A DNA stretch of 64,000 nt from Schizophyllum amplum. Lineage: Eukaryota; Basidiomycota; Agaricomycetes; Agaricales; Schizophyllaceae. A model generated the notes under the pieces. It was not told where the DNA came from. It did no database searches and was given only the letters and a program-made list of their open reading frames with translations. The position numbers were made by a program, and so were the translations under genes. The stretch lies in contig VDMD01000039.1 in NCBI GenBank assembly GCA_007026445.1, forward strand, positions 62,001 to 126,000. The letters are read 5' to 3'. Shown here piece after piece: positions 1-11,647 of this stretch. Every line of letters starts with the position of its first letter. The first letter of the stretch is position 1.

Positions 1-55
1 ATCTCGGACGAGTACTTAAGGTAGGCGAAGTCGTTGCCCCTCGCTCTCCTGACTC

Positions 56-1960
56 ATGTGTGCAGGCTCTGGAGCAATGCCCTTTGAACCGGAGACCTTT
101 ACGGACGCACGCATTGCATCCGAGTATCGGACACTGCGCATCTTGGACGAACTCGCAAGCGATGCCTCTAACGAGCGGCCAGTATATACGGAGATCGACC
201 AGAAAAGCGCCCTCGCGCAGATCATCGACATCCTCGACGACGACGGCAGTCTTGCCTTCGCATCCCTCATCTCCGATCCCCCACCTGGCACACTCGCTTA
301 CGACGGCCACCTCGTCAGCATCATAATCGTCTCCCTCAATATTTTCATTGCCCTGTCGAACGCTGCGCTCTTCCCACAAAACCGCAGGCTCGATGTGACG
401 ATGCGTATGCTATGGCCTCATATTGTCAGATGGGGCGCTGTGCTGCATCCCGCCCGTGGCCGTCTTATCCGCGCCCCCGGACCAGGCGATGCTCGACGCA
501 ATGTCACAGCAGTCGTGCAGGCCTATCTCAGCATTTTTCAGTCCCCAGACATTGCGTACCTCAAGTCTTTTCTGCACGGGAATCCTGACGCCGTCACCCA
601 AACGTTCGAGCTCTGGCTCCGCCTCCCGCATTACTGCTCCAAGTCTGCCATCCAAGAGGCGTCTAAAACCGTTGACGGCGTGATCACTCTGTTTGTCATC
701 CTGGAGACTATATTCCTCAATGATCATGCCACAACGAACGACCGCGCACTCTTCGAGAACGAGTTGTTCCTTACAATCGGCTATCCGCGCACTCTGTACC
801 GCGCGGTCTCTCGACAGACGCTCTTTCTGGCCAAGTTGACAGCGGAGTCCGCGCTTGTCCCCGCGCGTTGGAGCGAGCACTTCAGCCTGCTGGCCCGCTG
901 CCTTTTTGTATGTGTTCCGCGATGTCCACAACCCCGGCGGCCCGCAGTCCCCAAGAAGGCCATCTTCTCTACCGTTTCAGCGGCGATTCTCTGCGTCAAA
1001 ATCCAAGCCCCCGGGGACGCCGCTCTCTGCGCCCTCGGACTGCTCACCTGTCTATGCCGCGCGGTTGCCAGTAACCGCCCACTGGCGCATGCGATCGACG
1101 CTGGTGTATTCGATCTTCTCCGCGATCTTGGTCGCCCGCAGTCAGACACCCGCGATGTCATAGCATTCATCCAACAGCTCTGCTCCGGTCTATTCAATCC
1201 GCGGGTCAGCCGCGTGTTCAATCGTCGGCATCCGAACGTCCCACACGTCGCACCATCCCCAGCGCGTTGCGAGCCGGGCCATATCCCTGATTGGCAGGAC
1301 GTCGCAATCCTATGGAGCTCGTTTCTCAAACCATACATCGAGACCTATGACTCTCGTTCGGCTGACTCATTGAAGGTAAGCTGGCGCTACACAACGGCAT
1401 GCCTGAGTCCTTGCGTGAGTGGAAATTCTGATTTTCTCAGTATTTCATGTCGCTGAGAGCAAAGGCAGGGTCCGCATAATCAACTTGTGCGCGTGTGTCC
1501 TTGTGGGACCTCTTTCTATTGTTCCGGCAGCTGCCAAAGGATGCATTGGCCGATTCATCGAGAATTTTGCTGCGCTGACCAAGGGCCATGGGGGATGAAA
1601 GGTATGTCGTGTTTTTGCGTCCCTGTGCATCGTATCTAAATGTATACCGTAGGTGCAATAACACTCGACGACGCGATGTTCATTCTCATGATTGCACGGA
1701 GTTACATATCTTTTCAGCGGAGAACGATCGCTGTCCAGATCGCGGCTATGGCTCGTTCTCATCCAGACGCCCAGATCTCCATTCTGATAGACTTGTGTGA
1801 CGTGCTTCCCATCCCTCGACACACGATACATGCGTATTCGAAGGATGTGATGATTCCAGTACACGGCAAGGTAATGGTCGAGGCTCTGTTACGTGTAGGG
1901 GGAGCACAACCGAGGCAGCCCCTGCCATTCGGGTACGGAATGAAGTATTTCGATCTATAG
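56..1960 (+). CDS. MYND-type zinc finger protein
   Basis: A three-exon model (56-1375, 1469-1601, 1653-1960) gives about 586 residues. The first 440 residues are a helical, leucine-rich region without recognisable motif. Exon 2 encodes a cysteine/histidine cluster of MYND type: CPCG, then YCSGSCQ, then HW, H and C with MYND spacing. MYND fingers mediate protein-protein contacts, and long helical N-terminal regions followed by a MYND finger are common in agaricomycetes. The first CxxC half-site is not obvious, so the finger is complete only in its second half. Intron 1 uses acceptor 1468; an earlier acceptor at 1440 would hit a stop. The start is uncertain: ATG 56 or ATG 77 fit, and a splice-like stretch at 21-65 could mean more coding sequence left of the window. 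Molecular target unknown. Confidence 0.62.
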
Positions 1961-2500
1961 TATCTAGCAATGATAGAGGCTACAAATTTTTGGACGCCAA
2001 TGGACTCAGCCGGCACAAGCGTGGCTGGCCGGCGGCGCCCGCTTCTTACAACCCGACGACTCTGTTTTCTCCTCGCACCTCGACGACGCTTTCCGGAGAC
2101 ACTTACTCCACGCACAGCGGCGGTTTTCGCCCTACGCCCTCGACCGACCGCAGCAACGTTCAGGAGACTTGTTGTTGACGTCTCGCCAATTTATTTCCCG
2201 GGTCTGGATTATATCGTCGTGCGTCTTCCGCGTAGTAAGTATCATCGTCCGTTTCTGGAAAACTACAGGCTTGAAGTTTTGTCGCTCGTCCACATCTTCT
2301 TACCATGTCGGGGCACAGGTGGTGCAAGGTGAGCCGGCGCCAACACTTTCGTCGACAGCGATGGCCGCTATGCGACTCGAGTTCGACTCGCAGATGATAA
2401 TGAGTCATCGATATACATGATACTGTACAACTTTCCCTGCCGAAGCATCGTACAATTACAGTACATACCATATCATCGCGGAATGCACACGAATTCGCCA
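1961..2500. other. Convergent intergenic region
   Basis: The stretch lies between the stop of the MYND gene and the stop of the coiled-coil gene on the other strand, so it should hold both 3' UTRs. Short open frames here have no recognisable family and no splice-supported extension. I see nothing else. Confidence 0.5.
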
Positions 2501-5073
2501 TCAACCTTCCTCGTCACCCGCGATCTCCGCCTTCACACTTACAGGCGGTACAGAATGAAGACGACGTTCATCCGACCCACATATCGCGGAGCTCGACGCG
2601 GCATCACCCTCGTCAGAGCCATTCGCAAGGCGTACATCCGGCTTCACCGACTGAGGCGGGTTGGGAGATTCAGACTCCGCGACTCGCCGTCGCTTTGCCG
2701 TCAACCGCTCGAGCTCCGCGGGCGTCTGCGACTGCATGGGCATGTCGTGCATCTGCGACTGCACAGACATGTCCCGCCGGTCCCAAGGAGACATGTGCAC
2801 GTCATCGTCTGATCTTGGCCGCTTGCGCGAGCGAGACGGTGTGCTCGCAAGCCCGGCGCCGTCTACGAGAACCGCGCACTTCGGCTTCCCTGCACGACGT
2901 GGCGAGCCTTCGCCCAGAAACATCGGAGGAGCGGGAATGGCGGTGAGGGGAACGGTGCCTGTGGCGAAAGTAGCGGTGATCGCCGACGACTGTATGAGAG
3001 GTGCGCCTGATAGCCCAGAGGTCGGCGGGCGTGAAGGCGTTAAGATGGATGAAAAAGTCTTTGAGGGTGTCGTGAGCAAACGAAAGGACCTCTCGGATGC
3101 CTGCGATGACCCGGCCACAGGAAGCGAGAGCGTGGGCATTGCGCCCTGAATCGGAGTGCTTGAGGGGCTTGTGAGATGAACCTCGGCGGCTTCGCCAACA
3201 TCTGACAAAGCGTGAGCAACGTAGCGAGACACGATACTGGACTGATGAGACGAAGGTCAATCACGCGGTGAGCGCTGTCAAGAAGTCGAGCGAGCCAAAT
3301 GACATGCAAAAATGAGAACGCGGAGGGCGGAGAGAGGCAACGAGGAAGAAAGACGGCTGGACGTAGGATACCACGATGTTTCAAAGACGACTCACCCTTC
3401 CGCACGCCTGCCTGATATTGGCGCATCTCCTGCACCTCCGCAGCGAGGCGAACGCGCAGGGTGTACCCTTGCACGCAGGCCTCCTTCCACTTCGCGCTTT
3501 GCTCCTCGGCAGTCCTGAGCGCAGCGCGCAGCTGGCGAATCTCGTCGCCGATGTCTTCACCGTCTGGATCGACACCAGCTGGCCCGACGGCAGCACGTTG
3601 CGAGACAACGTAGAGCGGTGGTTCGCAAGCAGCATCCGACTGCACGCCGCATTCCTGCATGAGCCGCGGTAAGGGCTCGACGTCTTGCTCCTGCTTGACG
3701 ACTGTCTCCCGACGCTCGAGCTCGGTCCTCATCTCGTCGTAGGCCCTCTGCAGCTTGTCGTAGTCGATCCGCAGCTTGTCGTAGTCGCTTCGCAGATTGT
3801 CCCACCCGGCATGCATGCAGCCACGCACACCTTCCTGTCCGTCGCGCTCAATCGCCATCTTCCCATGTTCTCCCTTCATCCGTCCGTATTCTTGTAACAC
3901 GATCTTCATCTCCCTGAACACCTCTTCCATCGCTCTCTTCGCCAGCGTCGACGCCTCCTCGACCGTCCCCGTGCTCAGCGCCCGCTCGAGGTCGGCCGCG
4001 TCCCGCGGAAGCCGCTCCTGCACCTCCGCCTGCATCGGTTCTCGCTCCCCGCAGACGATCCCCAGCTCGCCCAGCGCTGCCCACAGCTCTAAAATGCGCG
4101 CCCGCATGAGCTCCTTTTCCGCGGCGAGTACGCGCCCGGTCGCCACCTCAGCGCTGAGCGCCTCATTGGTCGCAAAGACTTGCCGCACGGCCGGGAAGAC
4201 GGAGTTCTTGAATGTATCCTTGGTCGCGCGTGCGTCGTTGATAGCAGTTTGGGCGTTCGCGAGTTCGGTACGGGTGCTAGCGAGAGCCTTGCGCGTGTCG
4301 ATAAGCTGCTGTCGTGTGTCGAGGAGCTCCTGGCGCGCGTCGACATGTAGTCTGCGAGCCTCGACAAGTTCCTGCGCGGTCGTGCTGCGCGCGGCGGTCA
4401 GGGATGCCGTGGCACTACGTAGTGAGGCGACTTCGTCCCGTAAGCCTTGGGCCTCCGCGGTGAGGCTGTTGCGCAGCGTGAGGGTGTCGGCGATCATGTG
4501 GTTGAATTGCGCGCGCTTCGCAGCGGCGTCCAGTCGTAAGCTTTCGTTCTGGGAGTGTAGGGCGGCGTTCTGGGCGCGTAGGGCCTTCGTCGCGTCATTG
4601 TGGGCGGTATGTGCAGCTGTGCGCATCCGCTCGACTATGGTGTCGCGGTCGGCCGTGAGCTTGGCGATCTCTTCCTTCAAGGGCCGCTGGACCTCGCTGA
4701 GAAGCTGAGCGAGCATGTTTGAATGCGGGTCGGGGGAAGGATCCGTGGGTTTTGGAGTCGTTGTCGATGGGAGGGGAGTCATCGTCGCCTGAGGTGCAGT
4801 CGTCGGCGACGATGGAGCGAGGGTCAATGGGTGCGAGGGGAAGGGGAACGAGGTCTGAGAACGAGTGTTCGACGGCCGATCATTGATTGTGGACGACGAG
4901 GGAGGGCCTTCAGCATCGTATGCATAGTGCATGGCCGGGAGAGGGCCCCTACGTTCTCCGGATGGCGTGTTGTTTGTGAGGGGATCAGAGAGCTGATATC
5001 CGCGCTGCTGGTAGTATTGCAGCACAGACGTGGGGATGTTGGCCGAAGGGGGGACGTCTGTCGAGTTCTGCAT
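2501..5073 (-). CDS. Long coiled-coil protein, function unknown
   Basis: Two exons (5073-3396 and 3201-2501) joined by a 194-nt intron give about 792 residues. The N-terminal ~120 residues are low-complexity Pro/Ser/Thr. Residues ~125-340 and ~430-560 are heptad-rich coiled coil with repeats such as DTRQQL and DYDKL. The C-terminal ~230 residues are disordered, with a basic KRRR cluster that could be a nuclear signal. It contains sumoylation-like motifs (VKQE near residue 465 and VKAE near the C-terminus). The ATG is preceded directly by a good acceptor, suggesting an intron at 5075-5130 in the 5' UTR. The gene is divergent from the Pro/Ala-rich gene at 5518. No family is recognised; a structural or scaffold role is only an inference from the coiled coil. 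Confidence 0.65.
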
Positions 5074-5517
5074 ACTGGAGAGGACCGTCTGTCAGCTACG
5101 ATTGCTGCGGCCAGAATATAGCACACGCACCTGGGATCGTTTCGTCTGCCGCTTAGTTATACAGTGTACAAGAGAGGTGGATGTGGGATTTCGCTGGGGA
5201 CAATTGTGTATCGCAGTACTGCTAAAGATGATTTAGAAGTGTGGTATCACGTAGATGTTCTGGGTGCCCAGCCAAGCGTAGCTCGCTTGACCGAAGCGAC
5301 AATGGGAATCGGAAGCAAAGAGCGGAAGGCCGGCCCGTAGAACAATGTCGGCGCGTGCTATAATATCACGTGCATCACACTCAAAAGCGCGCGACGCGTC
5401 GTAACGCGTCTCTTCATTGCCACCACCATCAGCTGTTCAAATAACAGCAGATATCGCTCCCAGATCTTGATCTCAGCAAGTCTCCGTGTTCATTCTTCAT
5501 CTTGACTAGTGTTCACG
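5074..5517. promoter_or_regulatory. Divergent promoter region
   Basis: About 440 bp separate the two head-to-head start codons. On the minus side a 56-nt intron with donor gtgcgtg and acceptor ctccag probably lies in the 5' UTR. No convincing TATA box is visible. The arrangement implies a shared, bidirectional promoter. Confidence 0.45.
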
Positions 5518-6556
5518 ATGTCATCGCTCAGTCTACACTCTGCTCAGGCCCTTGTCAAAAAGGAAGAGCCAGTCATCCGTATCAAGAACGAAGAGTCCGA
5601 CCATGTGGCTTCGTACGACAATGGTCCAGCGCCTACTCATCATCGATTCGTCCCCGCCGATGACAAAGCTCTGGTCGAGCGGGAGCCCTCAGTTCCGGTC
5701 AAGCGCGAGCCCTCGGTTCCTGCGCCTGCCACCGCCCTCTCCGCCGAAGCCCTCTTGATCCATGACACCATTACCGCACCCAATGCGGACTCCCGCGGCT
5801 TTGCATACGAAGGCGCGACCGATGGAGACTCCGTGCCACCGTCGCTCAGTGGCACCAACTCCACCTATGCACCCGCGAACGGGTCCGTCCGCGCTGTCTC
5901 CCCAGCGCCAGCTCCTCTCGCTGTGGCAAATGCCCCTAACGTCGTGCCACACGCTCCTCCTGCTGTGCCACAAGCTCCGCAAGTTGTGCCACAGGTTCCT
6001 CAACGTGTTGTGCCAGCTGCAGCTGCCGCGCACGTGCGCGCAGTTGTTCATCTTCTCGACCGTATGTCCGAGCAGTTCTGCACTGCTGTACTCGCCGACC
6101 AGGTTGCGAGCCCTCATCTCCGCGCTATTATCATGGCCCTGGCCACGGACATCCGCCAGTCAAATGAAGCGCAAGGCCTGCCTCCTTCAGCTGGAGTTGC
6201 TCCACCCACTGCTGGACCTATGCCTATGGCCGGACCGATGGCGGGCGCATACCTTCCCCCGCAGAACTACGGCATCGTTCCGCATGCCCCGGTGCGTTCT
6301 ATACGTGCCTTCGACAGCGTTCTCATCACTAACTTGCACGTTCAGGGCCAAGCCCACGAGGGACAGGCTGGAGAGCCTCACCACGATGCCGCGCAGAGAC
6401 GCGCTGACGACCGGCGTCGCCGGCGCGAAGTTTCGCAGCAGCGCGTTGTCGGTGTCCACGGCGGGTCGCGTGCGCGCGTCGCTGTGGCTCGCGGACAGGT
6501 CGCCCGCGGCATTTCGGATCAGCTTCTGCGCCTCCACAACGACTCCTTCCCTGTAG
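5518..6556 (+). CDS. Pro/Ala-rich protein with N-terminal sumoylation-like motifs
   Basis: Start ATG 5518. Exon 1 runs to 6291 with donor gtgcgt and an intron holding a perfect ACTAAC branch site. Exon 2 begins after the AAG at 6352 (or after the CAG at 6345) and ends at 6556. I chose the frame of exon 2 with very high third-position GC, which stops at 6556, rather than the frame that reads through to 6621. The protein (about 326 residues) opens with VKKEEP, IKNEE and a VKREPS motif: psi-K-x-E sites typical of SUMO acceptors. The middle is proline/alanine/valine rich with VPxAP repeats. Family unknown. A nuclear regulatory role is a guess from the motif cluster. The acceptor is the least certain part of the model. 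Confidence 0.55.
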
Positions 6557-6908
6557 TTCCGCCTCTCGACGACCCTTCTATCATCGCAGAGTGCGCGTCT
6601 GCCGTGCCGAACGAGGCTTGACATACGAGATAACCCAACACTATCACGACGCATGAGAACAACAAATGTATTTGTACCGCTTATCGTACACGCTATAGAT
6701 ACAACGTATGATATCATACCCTCTGAGCTACTGCGCCGGGCGGCTTTTGAGTAGCGCTAAGCGCGTACACAAGGAGACAGTCCGACTTGAAGTTGAACGC
6801 GCTATCCAGGTCGCGTGACCGCGAATGAAGAGCGCGATCGTGAGAAAGTGCAGATGCGATCGGCCCTCCGATCGCGTCGTGACGGTCTACTCCTTGTCCC
6901 CCGCCACC
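6557..6908. other. Intergenic, 3' UTR and REX4 promoter
   Basis: About 350 bp between the Pro/Ala-rich gene and the REX4-type gene. No open frame or repeat with support is seen. A Kozak-like GCCACC precedes the downstream ATG. Confidence 0.4.
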
Positions 6909-8413
6909 ATGTCGAAAACACCCAAGTCCTCAGCGGCACCGTCATCCAACTGGGTGGCTCTGGCGAAGGTAGATCACTTCTCGAACCCGATGCACGTGGT
7001 TAAATTGTGCGCAGTCCCTAGGAAAAAACCCCCTCAAACCCAAGACCTCCGCCGAGCAGCCGCGAAAGCGGCGCAAGCTCTCCCATGACTCGGAAGAGCT
7101 CATGTTTAGCAGAGCTCCGCGAGTAGAACAACCAGTCGAAGATCCCACACGCGGGGACGGGTCAGAATCGATCGTGAACGGGGAGTCGCTCCCTGCGCTG
7201 CGGCAGATGGTCCTGGGGAAGACGGAGTTCTCAGAGGGTCAACGGCAGTGCGTTTGCATATCCCTCTTAAACTTCGAAACTTACACTGATGAAGACCGTT
7301 TTTTACTCGTCAGACCGGGCAAATTCCTCGCCATGGATTGCGAGATGGTCGGTGTCGGGCCCGAGGGTGCAGAATCATCCCTTGCGCGCGTCAGTCTGGT
7401 TAACTTCTACGGTGCTGTCGTATTGGATGTCTTCGTACGCCAACGGGAGCGCGTCGTGGACTACCGGACCCATGTGTCCGGCGTACGGGAGAAGGACATG
7501 ATCGGAGGTGCGTGGTATACGACGGCCTCGAACGATCAATTGCTGACGGTCGATCAACCCACAGCACGACCGTTCGAGGAGGTGCAGAAGCAGGTGTCGG
7601 AGCTATTGAAGGACAAGATACTCGTCGGGCATGCCGTGCATAATGATATGCAGGTGCGTGGTGTGCAGCGATCGAAGGTCTCTACGTGTACTCACTACGC
7701 GTCTTCGCAGGCTCTCCTCCTCTCCCACCCCCGCGGCTCCACGCGCGACACCCAATTCTTCGCCGGCAAGCTCAAACTAACGCGCAGCACCCGCATCGCG
7801 CTTCGGGCGCTCGTGCAGCAGGAACTGGGCATGACGATCCAGGCAGGGGAGCATTCTAGTGTGAGTGGTCATGTCCTGCCGTCGTGTACATACCTTCCTG
7901 CCCCGATCTTACCTCATCTGTTTGTGACTGACTCCACGCATCTCAGGTCACCGACGCACGCGCCACAATGGCCGTGTTCCGCCTCCACCGGCGCGAATGG
8001 GAGGCATGGGCGGCCGCGCAGGGGCGGAAGCGGAAGCGACACGAGAAGCGAAGTGAACAGAGGACGACCGGCGAAGGAGACGAAGAGGACGATGTGGACG
8101 ATGTGGAGGATGCAGGTAAGGCTGCGTCATACTTCGTCGCGTTGTGGTGTTCTGCCTTCACAGCTAACCCCCCGACTTCTCAGCTCGCCCTACCAAATCA
8201 AAGCCAAATAGGACCGGCATCAGTTCAGGTCTTTCCACCGTCGTACGACATAGTGGAGGGGAGAGGGAGGTGCGGAGGGGCGCCGGCGGCGGAGGCGCGA
8301 GGACGAAGGCCGGCGGCGGCGGCACGACAACAAAAGACGGCGGCGCGAAGACGCAGTGGTGGAAGCAGCTCGGGTCGACGGGGACGGTGAAGGGGTCAAT
8401 GAGGGTTGGGTGA
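6909..8413 (+). CDS. REX4: REX4-type RNA exonuclease (DEDDh)
   Basis: Seven exons (6909-6968, 7015-7247, 7314-7507, 7565-7653, 7711-7860, 7947-8115, 8184-8413) join in frame. The N-terminus carries NWVALAK and a basic KRRK patch as in REX4 proteins. The exonuclease domain shows the DEDDh motifs: MDCEMVG (Asp and Glu of Exo I), GHAVHND (Exo II) and HSSVTDARATM (Exo III His and Asp). REX4 is a 3'-5' exonuclease acting in pre-rRNA processing in the nucleolus. The C-terminus is an extended Gly/Arg/Lys-rich tail. All introns are 46-86 nt. The start lies in a good GCCACC context. The family call is secure; REX4 rather than another REX paralogue rests on the short single-domain layout. Confidence 0.88.
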
Positions 8414-9413
8414 AGGGAGTTTGTGAGAGTGGGCGGATGGTAGGGTTGGGCATCGTGAACGACGGGGCCGATGAGGTGAGGTATGGCTGATGAAGAACGT
8501 GGCGGCGTCACCCTCACGGACTGCTCGCGCTGTTCTCGCTATCACGGACGATCGATAAAGATTGTCAGTGGCCGCGTATCACATCATGTCGGCGTATCAG
8601 ATTATGTCGAGGCAGTGTCCAAGTAACTCCTCAAGTCAGCACACTTTGCCAAACGTCTTCCGTCATCGCAAGTGATTGTCTGGACTCCGGAGGTCGAGTG
8701 CGACAACGTGCAGCTATGCCTGAGCGCCATGCACGCGCCCGGTCACAAGGGGTGACGTTTAATCCCAAGTCGTCCGCGAACGTCACGACTTGCCTCCTAC
8801 GTTCGCGAGCGACTCGCCTCCTACGCTCACAACCGCCTCGACCGTTGATCTGGTGACAGAAAAGTGTTGCGCTACAGTGGTATGAGCAAGACCGCCTTGC
8901 ATTGAACTGTAGTAAGCAGTGATTGCAATGTGATGGACATAACCAACGGCTTGCTAACTAACTCAGGGGAAGCAAGCATACAATACTCAAACAACGTGAC
9001 TGCGTGGAATTAAGGTGCATGCTTGTGCTCTCGCCCGGTGCACTTCTTCCGCGCGCGAAGCTGCTTACCAGCGCTTTCAAGCACGCGCGCCTTTATAGCA
9101 CAAGTACGCAACACTCATCTCAGCTGGAGTGCGTAGTGCACGCCTCAACTCGTACGCACAGATCTGCATTGTGCAAGTAAGCTCTGTTCCTCTGCCTACT
9201 TGACCATTGTTGGTTGCTGCCCATTGCTCTCTCATTTTCGGTTCATCACACCGGTCCATCCCCGCCCTACCTCCGCCTGCCTCGCCTCTGTCTCTGATTC
9301 TTGATGTCATCGCTGCCTGTTATTCCCCGTCGCGAGGCCGCTGCACCCATAACTCACGGCCTCGCAGTCCCTCTGCAGCATCTGTCAACGCTTCTCCTTC
9401 TTTCCACGCAGAG
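8414..9413. other. Intergenic region, no gene seen
   Basis: One kilobase without a supported coding frame. A short two-fold repeat of a CGACTYGCCTCCTACG-like unit lies near 8785-8830. The region should contain the promoter of the next gene. Confidence 0.4.
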
Positions 9414-11301
9414 ATGGCCGACGACGCAGTTCCCACCGCGGTGCCGTCATCCGCCGCCGCTCGTCAGGGTCGTGGAGTGAGGTATAGAGGTGATCGAGGA
9501 GGAGGAGGATGGCGTCGGCGTGGAAGAGATGCGGATGCGGCGAATGGTGTGGCAAACGAAGGAGTTCAAGATGCGTCCGCTCCTTCTGCAGTAGTTGAGG
9601 GGGTGGCTGCGGAGAACGAGGTGGTAACTGCGTCTCAGGACGCGGATGCCGCCCCTTTGGGTGGGGCTGACGGCCCTCCGGAGGATACGAAGTCGACGAA
9701 ACGAGCGGGTAAGGGGAAGAGGGGGAAGGGGAAAAAGCGCGCTGCGCCGGAAGGTGATCAGACGGGTGGAGACGCTGCGGCGAAAGATTCCAGCAGAAAA
9801 GCCAAGGGCAGCGGCTCTAGTAAAGAGCAAACGACCACGAAGAAGGGACAACCCTCGCGTCCGACGCATTGTGCGTATCATGATATTGTTCCATAGCATC
9901 TAGGCTGATTGAAGCTTGAGTAGTTTTGTCGCTATCTCTGGTATGTCCCGTCCCATTTTTCCTGTTCTCTATCTCTCTTTGCGTTTCTTGGCCCCCTTTG
10001 TCACAATTTTCCTCGTACGCCCAATCTCGTTCCGCTCACGTCCATCTGAACAGGCCACCGACCCAGCCCTCCGTTCGCGCCTCTCTGCCTTCGGGGACGC
10101 CCTGCTCGCTGCAACTCCTCCCATCGCGGGACTTGACCGCAGCATCGTCATCGATCCGCGCAGGGTCCACTTGACGCTGGGGGTGATGCGGCTGGAGAAG
10201 GAGGGTGCGAGCGCAAGGGAGGGGGACAGACCAGCAGAGGAAGCAGTGGATGAGGCTATATTGGCCGTGGAGGGCAAAGCCGCTGGTCCGGCTGCCTCGC
10301 CCGCGCAAGCCGACAAGCCGAAGAAAACTGTTAAAACCGCCCTCGCCCTCCTCCACTCTCTGGCACCGCAACTTGCCACGCTGGGGCCGGCGCGCGTAGA
10401 TCTGGACCGCCTGGGTGTCCTGAAGCCGCAGAAAGGGGGAAGAGAGGCGAATGTGCTGTGGGTGGGACCGGCGGAAGCGAGAGGAGAAAACGACGAAAGG
10501 AAGGGCGGCAGCGGCAAGAGTTCGCTTCATGCGATTGCAGGTGAGATACGTTGCGGAGACTTGGTTAAGGTACTACACGCGACGAGGATCACATGTCTAA
10601 CCGCGCACCGCAGACCTCGTTCATCAAACCTTCCGCCGCGAGGGGTATATCACGGAGACGAGGCCGTTAAAGGTGAATCTAGCGCTTTCTTCCATCCGAG
10701 TTGACCTTTGCCACACACTTCCTAAAGATCTCACTCATCATTGTCTTCCCGGCTTCCTCCTGCTCTCGCACATGCTCGCGTAACGCAAGCACACGGGTAC
10801 CTACCGATACTCACCCCCGTGCAGCTCCACGCCACCCTCCTCAACACGGCGCACCGCAAGCCGCGCAAGCGACTCGCATTCTCCTACGCGGACGTTCTGC
10901 AGTCGGAAGCGATCAAGGTTCTCGGTGCGATGGAATCGGGCGTAGTGGCTGGTGGCGAAGCACCAGCTGGGAAGATAGAAGCACCAGCTGGGAAGATAGA
11001 GGAAGCCGTCGAGGCGGAGAAGGCAGCCATGGAGGTCGAGGCAGAAGAGCAGATTGCCGCTGGCGGAGAGCCCATCGTCGGCGACGAAGCTGTGCGCGAG
11101 GAGATTGCAGTGGACAGTGCTACTGCCTCCTTGATTTCTGACGCGCCGCCTGGCGTCGTTATTCCACCCACCACCCTTATTCCGCGCGACCCGATACCTA
11201 TCGCCCTAGGCTCGTACGAGGTGCGTGCGGTGCACTTGTGCGCCATGGGTAGCCGCGGGCCGAACAACGAGTATATCAGCCTAGGATGCGTACAATTCTG
11301 A
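9414..11301 (+). CDS. AKAP7/ASCC1-type 2H phosphoesterase-domain protein
   Basis: Five exons (9414-9871, 9924-9940, 10054-10540, 10614-10672, 10825-11301) keep frame. The N-terminal ~150 residues are charged, with Arg/Gly and Lys-rich stretches fitting nuclear localisation. The domain starts at THFLSLSL, assembled across a 17-nt exon. It then shows VHLTLGVMRL and LHATLLNT, the two H-x-T signatures of the 2H phosphoesterase fold, and ends with the family's MGSRGPNNEY tail motif. Known relatives bind nucleotides or act on RNA/alkylation-repair complexes; substrate here is unknown. An acidic linker with a tandem EAPAGKI pair (about 10965-11005, 21-bp unit) splits the C-terminal part of the domain. 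The 152-nt last intron is longer than the others. Confidence 0.84.
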
Positions 11302-11647
11302 AGCGGCTACGACTCGAATTTTTTTGCTGCCTAGTTATTGGTGTTGCCGTATAAACTGAATATACACGCACGTTTTGTAACCTGAGACGTCTACACGACG
11401 AGGGCCATTTGACGCAGGAGCTGTCACAACTAGTAGAATCGCAAAGGAACCACGAATAAGTACAAGGTATCTCGTTGAAGGCTATCAAGAAGTCCTCTCC
11501 CCTTCGCACTCTCGGAACATCCCCCACTCCCAACAGCCTCCTCACTCCCTCTCCCACTCCCAAACATCCCCCACTCCCAACACACCCCTCACTCCCAAAT
11601 CATCCCCAAGCGTCCCCACATTGCCAAAGCGTGCACGCCGATGGAAC
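11302..11647. other. Convergent intergenic region
   Basis: This stretch lies between the stops of the 2H phosphoesterase-like gene and the kinesin. It contains a short CACTCCCAA-type repeat at about 11520-11600. No gene is supported. Confidence 0.4.

Noticed and set aside
1..20. Upstream exon of the MYND gene joined by an intron 21-65
   Set aside because: In the required phase the short stretch contains a stop (TAA), so I left the start at ATG 56 or 77.
10965..11005. EAPAGKI pair as a separate domain
   Set aside because: Only two 21-bp copies in a low-complexity linker; treated as part of the general tandem-duplication pattern.
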